Source: Microbacterium sp. No. 7
GTDB lineage: Bacteria; Actinomycetota; Actinomycetes; Actinomycetales; Microbacteriaceae
DNA length: 64,000 nucleotides
Direction: 5' to 3'
Assembly (NCBI RefSeq): GCF_001314225.1
Contig: NZ_CP012697.1
Coordinates: 186,001-250,000 of the forward strand
Below are positions 60,283 to 64,000 of the stretch, piece after piece. The notes below the pieces were generated by a model. It did no database searches. It was given only the letters and a program-made list of their open reading frames with translations, and was not told the DNA's origin. Each line of letters begins with the position of its first letter. Position 1 is the stretch's first letter. The position numbers and the translations under genes are program-made.

Positions 60283-60333
60283 TTGATTGTTTCGTATGGC
60301 CTCCGAAATTATGCCATACGGAATAGGCCATAC
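60283..60333 (+). promoter_or_regulatory. Promoter and operator of the XRE regulator
   Basis: TTGATT (60283-60288) and AATTAT (60307-60312), 18 bases apart, resemble a sigma-70 promoter. GTATGGC (60294-60300) and GCCATAC (60313-60319) form a perfect 7-bp dyad around it, and a third half-site GCCATAC lies at 60327-60333. Binding would block the promoter, consistent with autoregulation by the XRE protein encoded downstream. Confidence 0.6.
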
Positions 60334-60362
60334 AGATACGGCGGGATCGGGATGCTGAGGAG

Positions 60363-60647
60363 GTGGGTCACGGAGACGACATCGCTGACAGGGAGTGGGC
60401 TGCCTACGCTCAGCGGTTGGCCACAGCGCTTCGCCGCGCCCGTGAGGATGCCGGTCTCAGCCAAGAACAGGTGGCCTATCGCGCAGGGCTCACGCGCTAC
60501 ACGTACCAGAAGTATGAGAAGGGCGAGTCGCGGCCTGGACGACCAGCGAACCCGACGTTGCGCACGGTCTTAGCTATCTCGCAGGTGCTGGGCGTCGTCG
60601 TCGAAGACCTCATCCCCGACGACGTCCCCGATCTGCGGAGTCGCTGA
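60363..60647 (+). CDS. XRE-family HTH transcriptional regulator
   Basis: This 94-aa protein is almost entirely a Cro/C1-type HTH domain: LATALRRAREDAGLSQEQVA, then YRAGLTRYTYQKYEKGESRP and LRTVLAISQVLGVVVEDLIP. Single-domain regulators of this kind usually control mobile elements or defence operons. GTG 60363 is the only in-frame start near the domain; a GAGGAGG run abuts it too closely, so initiation is not certain. The last 38 bases overlap the 3' end of the opposing tniQ-like gene. It may restrain transposition genes or cargo. Confidence 0.8.
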   Translation: MGHGDDIADREWAAYAQRLATALRRAREDAGLSQEQVAYRAGLTRYTYQKYEKGESRPGRPANPTLRTVLAISQVLGVVVEDLIPDDVPDLRSR

Positions 60648-62787
60648 AGTGGGCCGTTTCGTTCTGCGCCTTGATGCTGACGCCCGCCTGGCAGAAAGGG
60701 CATCCGTCACCACTGGATCGGTTCGCCACAGTTGCTTCCCAGACATGCCCACCAGAGCAACGCCATCTGGCCGTGCGATTCGACGTGAGCTTCAATCGGT
60801 CAGGTGACCCGAGGTTGCTGTCATCCCACTCGGCGGCGAGATCTGGTCTCAAGGTCGACAAATCGTTCACGCCGGGCACGGCCTGCAGCCCAAAGCAACT
60901 CGGACATCCGGTTGGGCGCCGACTCGTTCGGCTCGACCCCACAGCCACCCAGATGTGTCCCTGCTTGCATCTCCACGTGGCGCGATAGTTGGAGTGTGTG
61001 GTCACCTCTTGAGGCGTGCGCAGGTTGGATGCGTCCCATTCGCTGACGAGGTCGGGGCGCATCGTCGCGAGGTCAGTCTCTCCGCGAGCGACGAACTTCC
61101 CGGAACAGTGCGGACAGCCGAGTCCAGTGGAACGCCTGTAAATGGCGGCTTCCCATACGTGCCCTTTGGCGCGCTGCCATATCGCCTTCCGCCTTGCGCC
61201 GGGCACAACTTGCTCGGGGCGGAGTTCGTTGTCGCTGTGCCATTGAGCAGCAAGATCGGGCCTGAGAGTTGCGAGATCGGTGACGCCGGGGAGAGCGCGT
61301 TTGCCAGCGCAGTACGGGCAGCCTGTGCCGCCTTTCGTGCGATTTGCGATCGCCGTTTGCCAGCGGTGACCGCATCGACCGGCCCACCAGACTCGCGTGG
61401 TTGTGCGCGCGCCGATAGTCTCCGGCGTCAGCTTGCCGTTTCGTTCGTAGTCCCACTCGGCCGCCAGATCGGGGTGGAGGGTCGCGAGGTCCGACTCGCC
61501 TGGCGTCGCACGACTGCCGCCACAGTACGGGCAGCCAGAACCATTCCGCGCCCGGTTGTTGATGGTGGCCATCCAGCGGTGCCCTTTACTGCAGATCCAC
61601 CGGATGCGGCGGTTGGACCCCGGACCTACGTGGTCAGGGTCGCCCGCGTTTGCACCAGGAGCATCGTCCCACTCGACCGCGAGAGCGGGGAATAGCGTCC
61701 CCAAGTCGGTTTGTCCTCGCCAGGTAGAGAGGCCAGAACAATAGGGGCAGCCGGCAACCGCACGCACGTACGGGGTCGACTCCCAGGAATGTCCTGCATC
61801 ACAGAGCCACCACGCCTTCACCGACGTGCCTGAGGGCTCCCATGGGTCGCGAACAGGATCGTTTCGGCTCCAGTCCCATTCCGAGATCGCGTGCGGGCGA
61901 CGCTGAATCCATAGTGGGTATGCGGCAGTCGTGTCGACGATCGCGGAGGTGTCCACGATGTCCAGGGGCACGTTGAGTGCATCGATGCGAGTTGGTCGAA
62001 CCTCCCGGCGATGGGGGCGAAGCCACAGCACAATCCGTTCGACGAGAACTTGAGTCGGCCCGTGCATCGGCGGTAGCGCGTCGACAATAGCGGGGCGGAG
62101 CTCGTCTGGAGGAAGCGAGATCCACCGTGCGACATCGTCCTCGTTGGACAGCACCGTCAAGGTGGCGATTGTCTCGACGAACAACGCTGCGCGCCCACGG
62201 ATCTCGCGGTCGTCGAGGCACTCGAGCAGCGACGTCTTCCAGCCGGCGGGTTCGGTCAGCCAGGCGTTGTCGCGCACCATCTCCCAGACTCGGGCGTGCA
62301 ATCCAGCGTCAACGCGGCCAGTCGCGACTAAGCGCCTGAAAGTGCGCTCGGCCTTCGCCAGTTGACGGTCGAACGGCATGATGATCTGCGATTCGGGCGT
62401 GGTACCAGGACCCACCCAGACGAGCTGACCGGGGTGTCGTAGACACCAGTTCTCGCGATCGTGGGGAATCTGCTTCACTCGCTCGCCCGCGGCGCACAGG
62501 CGGCAGAGGAATCGTTCGGAGTAGCTCTGAGCCGGATCGGGCTGAGCGATGCGCTTGAGGCGGAGGTAGTGGCCTTCGGGACGCTCGGCTGCGGCCTCGA
62601 TTGTCCTCGCAGCAGCATCCATGTTGACCCAAACGCGGTAGATGTACGGCCGGGCCTCGGTCGTAAGTCCGCGTTCGACGTAGTCGAACGGAACGCCTGC
62701 GGCCGCGCATTGGCGCTGCGCGTACGATTTCGGCGTCTCGAACCTGTGCCATTTCGGCCGAATGGGCCACGCCCGGGCGTCGGTCAC
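60610..62787 (-). CDS. TniQ-like target-selection protein fused to six zinc-ribbon repeats
   Basis: This 725-aa protein begins like TniQ/TnsD: FETPKSYAQRQCAAAGVPFD, then FLCRLCAAGERVKQIPHDRE with NWCLRHPGQLVWVG, the usual Cys/His pair region. From about residue 325 come six tandem units of about 68 residues built as (T/S/N)DLxTLxPxLAxEWD, W(R)CxxGHxWxA and GCPxCxG, a treble-clef type zinc ribbon. Units 3 and 4 deviate at the first cysteine (WAGRCGH; WQRAKGH). GTG 62787 overlaps the tniB stop (GTGA). TniQ proteins choose the target site, so the repeats probably read DNA or a host factor. It may be a fusion with a separate DNA-binding module. Confidence 0.75.
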   Translation of the reverse strand: MTDARAWPIRPKWHRFETPKSYAQRQCAAAGVPFDYVERGLTTEARPYIYRVWVNMDAAARTIEAAAERPEGHYLRLKRIAQPDPAQSYSERFLCRLCAAGERVKQIPHDRENWCLRHPGQLVWVGPGTTPESQIIMPFDRQLAKAERTFRRLVATGRVDAGLHARVWEMVRDNAWLTEPAGWKTSLLECLDDREIRGRAALFVETIATLTVLSNEDDVARWISLPPDELRPAIVDALPPMHGPTQVLVERIVLWLRPHRREVRPTRIDALNVPLDIVDTSAIVDTTAAYPLWIQRRPHAISEWDWSRNDPVRDPWEPSGTSVKAWWLCDAGHSWESTPYVRAVAGCPYCSGLSTWRGQTDLGTLFPALAVEWDDAPGANAGDPDHVGPGSNRRIRWICSKGHRWMATINNRARNGSGCPYCGGSRATPGESDLATLHPDLAAEWDYERNGKLTPETIGARTTTRVWWAGRCGHRWQTAIANRTKGGTGCPYCAGKRALPGVTDLATLRPDLAAQWHSDNELRPEQVVPGARRKAIWQRAKGHVWEAAIYRRSTGLGCPHCSGKFVARGETDLATMRPDLVSEWDASNLRTPQEVTTHSNYRATWRCKQGHIWVAVGSSRTSRRPTGCPSCFGLQAVPGVNDLSTLRPDLAAEWDDSNLGSPDRLKLTSNRTARWRCSGGHVWEATVANRSSGDGCPFCQAGVSIKAQNETAHFSDSADRGRRRG
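60680..61830 (-). repeat. Coding tandem repeat: six zinc-ribbon units
   Basis: Within the tniQ-like gene a unit of about 200 bases recurs six times at protein level. The CPxC knuckles read CPYC, CPYC, CPYC, CPHC, CPSC and CPFC. DNA identity between units is limited, so the array is old rather than a recent slippage product. Confidence 0.75.
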
Positions 62788-63833
62788 GCAGCCTCCACGA
62801 GATCGCCGATCTGAACCTTGTGCCGGATCCTCGTGGTCTGCCGAAGACCGTCCAAGACAGCGAACAACCGCTCGCGGGTCACCTTCTCGCTGGTGCGGTT
62901 GGGATCATCGAGGATCGAGGCCATGAGTCGCTCGATGATCATCGCGAGCACCGAGAGGCGGCCGTCTGCGGCGGCGTGGAGAGCCGGCGCGTTTCTTGTG
63001 AGCGTGCCGGGGACGTGCTCACACAGCGGCAGGTTTCGGTCGAAAATCGCGACCCACCGACGCCAGAGCGCTATGCCCTCCTCGGTCTTGATGTCGACCC
63101 TCCGGAGCTCTACCAGATCGCATCGCATCGTGACCTGAAGGCCCTCGCCCGACCCGAACGCCTTGCCACTGGCGAGATTGATACCAACAAGCACCACGGT
63201 GGCCGAAGACTCGTTCTGCAGCGCCTTGATCACGCTCGACGGCTCACTGCCTCCGAGGTTGTGTGCCTCATCGATGACGAGCAGCTTCGTGTGATGGGCA
63301 TGTAGCAACTCGACGGCTCGCCGCCGGAGGTTGTCTGTCGTGATCTGCGTCGGCAGTGTGATGGTCGGAGCGAGGAACCGGATGATCTGGCTGAGCAGCG
63401 CCTTGCCAGTCGCGTGGTCGGTCACCTCCACCCAGACGACGGGCACTTCCCCGTCGTCGGCGTAGCCGGGAAACCTCCTGGCATGATCCTGTTCCACCGA
63501 ACGCGCGAGCAGTAGCGCGAGCTCTGTCTTCCCGTAGAACATCGGAGCCGAGACCATGAGGCCTCGGCGCGAGTTCTTGCGGCGCGGGTTTGAGATGATG
63601 TGCTTGGCGAGAATCCGGGTGCTGAGATCTTGTTCGGGTGTCGGTACCCGAAGCGTTAGCCGCAGAAAATCGTCGGGCGCTTGGTCATAGAGGTTGCGCT
63701 CAGGCTCAGGCATCGCCGTGTAGTCCGCGAACGTGATGGTGGGCGGAACCGCGGGGAGCGCGGTCAGCGCTTCGCGAAGTCCAGGGAGGGTTGTCTTCGT
63801 GTCGTGATGGAGGACGAGCGGCTCGACGATCAT
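62784..63833 (-). CDS. tniB: TniB-like AAA+ ATPase of transposition
   Basis: This 349-aa ATPase is of the TniB/TnsC group. Walker A is SAPMFYGKTELALLLARS (a P-loop with Ala at the usual first Gly), Walker B is LLVIDEAHNL, sensor 1 is TVVLVGINLASG, and an arginine-rich helix follows. TniB forms filaments on DNA and activates the DDE transposase at the site chosen by TniQ. ATG 63833 overlaps the upstream gene's stop (ATGA), and its own stop overlaps the tniQ-like start. Phage or plasmid AAA+ proteins of similar build exist, but the neighbours favour tniB. Confidence 0.78.
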   Translation of the reverse strand: MIVEPLVLHHDTKTTLPGLREALTALPAVPPTITFADYTAMPEPERNLYDQAPDDFLRLTLRVPTPEQDLSTRILAKHIISNPRRKNSRRGLMVSAPMFYGKTELALLLARSVEQDHARRFPGYADDGEVPVVWVEVTDHATGKALLSQIIRFLAPTITLPTQITTDNLRRRAVELLHAHHTKLLVIDEAHNLGGSEPSSVIKALQNESSATVVLVGINLASGKAFGSGEGLQVTMRCDLVELRRVDIKTEEGIALWRRWVAIFDRNLPLCEHVPGTLTRNAPALHAAADGRLSVLAMIIERLMASILDDPNRTSEKVTRERLFAVLDGLRQTTRIRHKVQIGDLVEAA

Positions 63834-64000
63834 GGTCGGATCTCTTTCACCGTGACGATGTCGTACGCTGACGAGTTCCAGTCAATGTCGTCGACATCCG
63901 CGGGATTGCTCCATTCCCGAAGCTTGATCGGCACAGGCTCGGTCAGAGGGGGCTCCAGATTTTGCTCACTCGGGGGCTTGGCGGCAGCTTCCCGCAGATA
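63830..64000 (-). CDS. C-terminus of the gene upstream of tniB, presumably tniA transposase (partial)
   Basis: The last 56 codons of a minus-strand gene enter from the right edge: YLREAAAKPPSEQNLEPPL, then KLREWSNPADVDDIDWNSSA and VTVKEIRP before TGA at 63830-63832, overlapping the tniB start. The catalytic domain is outside the window. Identity as TniA (Mu/retroviral-type DDE transposase) rests on gene order and on the acidic C-terminal tail, which in this family recruits the ATPase. Confidence 0.5.
   Translation of the reverse strand, partial: YLREAAAKPPSEQNLEPPLTEPVPIKLREWSNPADVDDIDWNSSAYDIVTVKEIRP

Larger units (their letters stand above)
40240..64000. mobile_element. Putative Tn5053/Tn7-like transposon carrying defence genes (right end outside window)
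   Basis: The proposed element runs from a TGTCATCT terminus at 40240 past the right edge. Its transposition module tniA(partial)-tniB-tniQ-like lies at the right with four-base overlaps, and its cargo fills 40.6-60.6 kb. Composition changes at about 40.2 kb from very GC-rich core genes to less GC-rich ones, right after the siderophore operon hairpin. The left end is inferred from sequence style alone. The right terminus and any 5-bp target duplication (CTCGA would be expected) are not visible, so the unit and its limits remain a hypothesis. Confidence 0.45.

Overview
The window comes from a very GC-rich actinobacterium. Microbacteriaceae (Microbacterium-like) fits best: an actinobacterial type I-E CRISPR repeat, IdeR/DmdR-type iron boxes, a LAXTG class E sortase signal, frequent GTG starts and 1-4 bp gene overlaps. 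This is inferred from gene content; there is no rRNA gene to confirm it.

Layout. (1) 57-1467: a CRISPR array of 24 repeats read on the minus strand, leader on the right, with no cas gene anywhere in the window. It is followed by a decayed minus-strand gene (about 1793-2520) and a small conserved hypothetical gene. (2) 3.4-26.5 kb: a locus of flavin-dependent monooxygenases and transporters. A minus-strand operon carries two oligopeptide-type substrate-binding lipoproteins, the permeases DppB (frameshifted as it stands) and DppC, the ATPases DppD and DppF, and two NtaA/SnaA/DszA-family monooxygenases. Around it lie three more luciferase-like monooxygenases, a class A FAD hydroxylase, a MocR-type regulator, a DUF1684 protein and a heterodimeric ABC exporter. 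An IS1182-family element sits at 14587-16318. The locus probably imports and oxidises an organosulfur or similar compound, but the substrate is unknown and no flavin reductase is encoded here. (3) 26.6-30.6 kb: a duplicated PAP2 phosphatase anchored to the wall by LAXTG, then a Phd/VapC toxin-antitoxin pair. (4) 30.8-40.1 kb: a siderophore locus with an IrtAB-like ABC pair, an AraC regulator, a FepB-like lipoprotein, a siderophore-interacting flavoprotein, two FecCD permeases and an ATPase. Both promoter regions carry an IdeR-like box, and copies of one intergenic hairpin flank the locus.

(5) About 40.24 kb to the right edge: an accessory island, visibly less GC-rich in parts. Its left side has a TGTCATCT-type transposon-end-like sequence at 40240; its right side has the end of a presumed tniA, then tniB and a tniQ-like gene fused to six zinc-ribbon repeats. 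I read this as one large Tn5053/Tn7-like transposon running past base 64000. Its cargo looks like antiviral defence: a HEPN-motif gene split by an IS256 element (8-bp target duplication AGTGCCGG; excision restores the frame exactly), a DGQHR/DndB-like protein, and two operons meeting tail to tail with no base between them. The plus-strand operon encodes a 946-aa protein, a 363-aa protein, an 1858-aa DUF1998/MZB helicase of DruE size and a Cas4/AddB-like Fe-S nuclease. The minus-strand operon encodes a GHKL ATPase and a DruA (DUF4338) protein. DruA plus a DruE-size helicase points to Druantia, but the GHKL ATPase, the Fe-S nuclease, the two unknown proteins and the convergent layout do not match the Druantia types I know. 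This is the strongest candidate here for an undescribed system.

No tRNA, rRNA or riboswitch was recognised.
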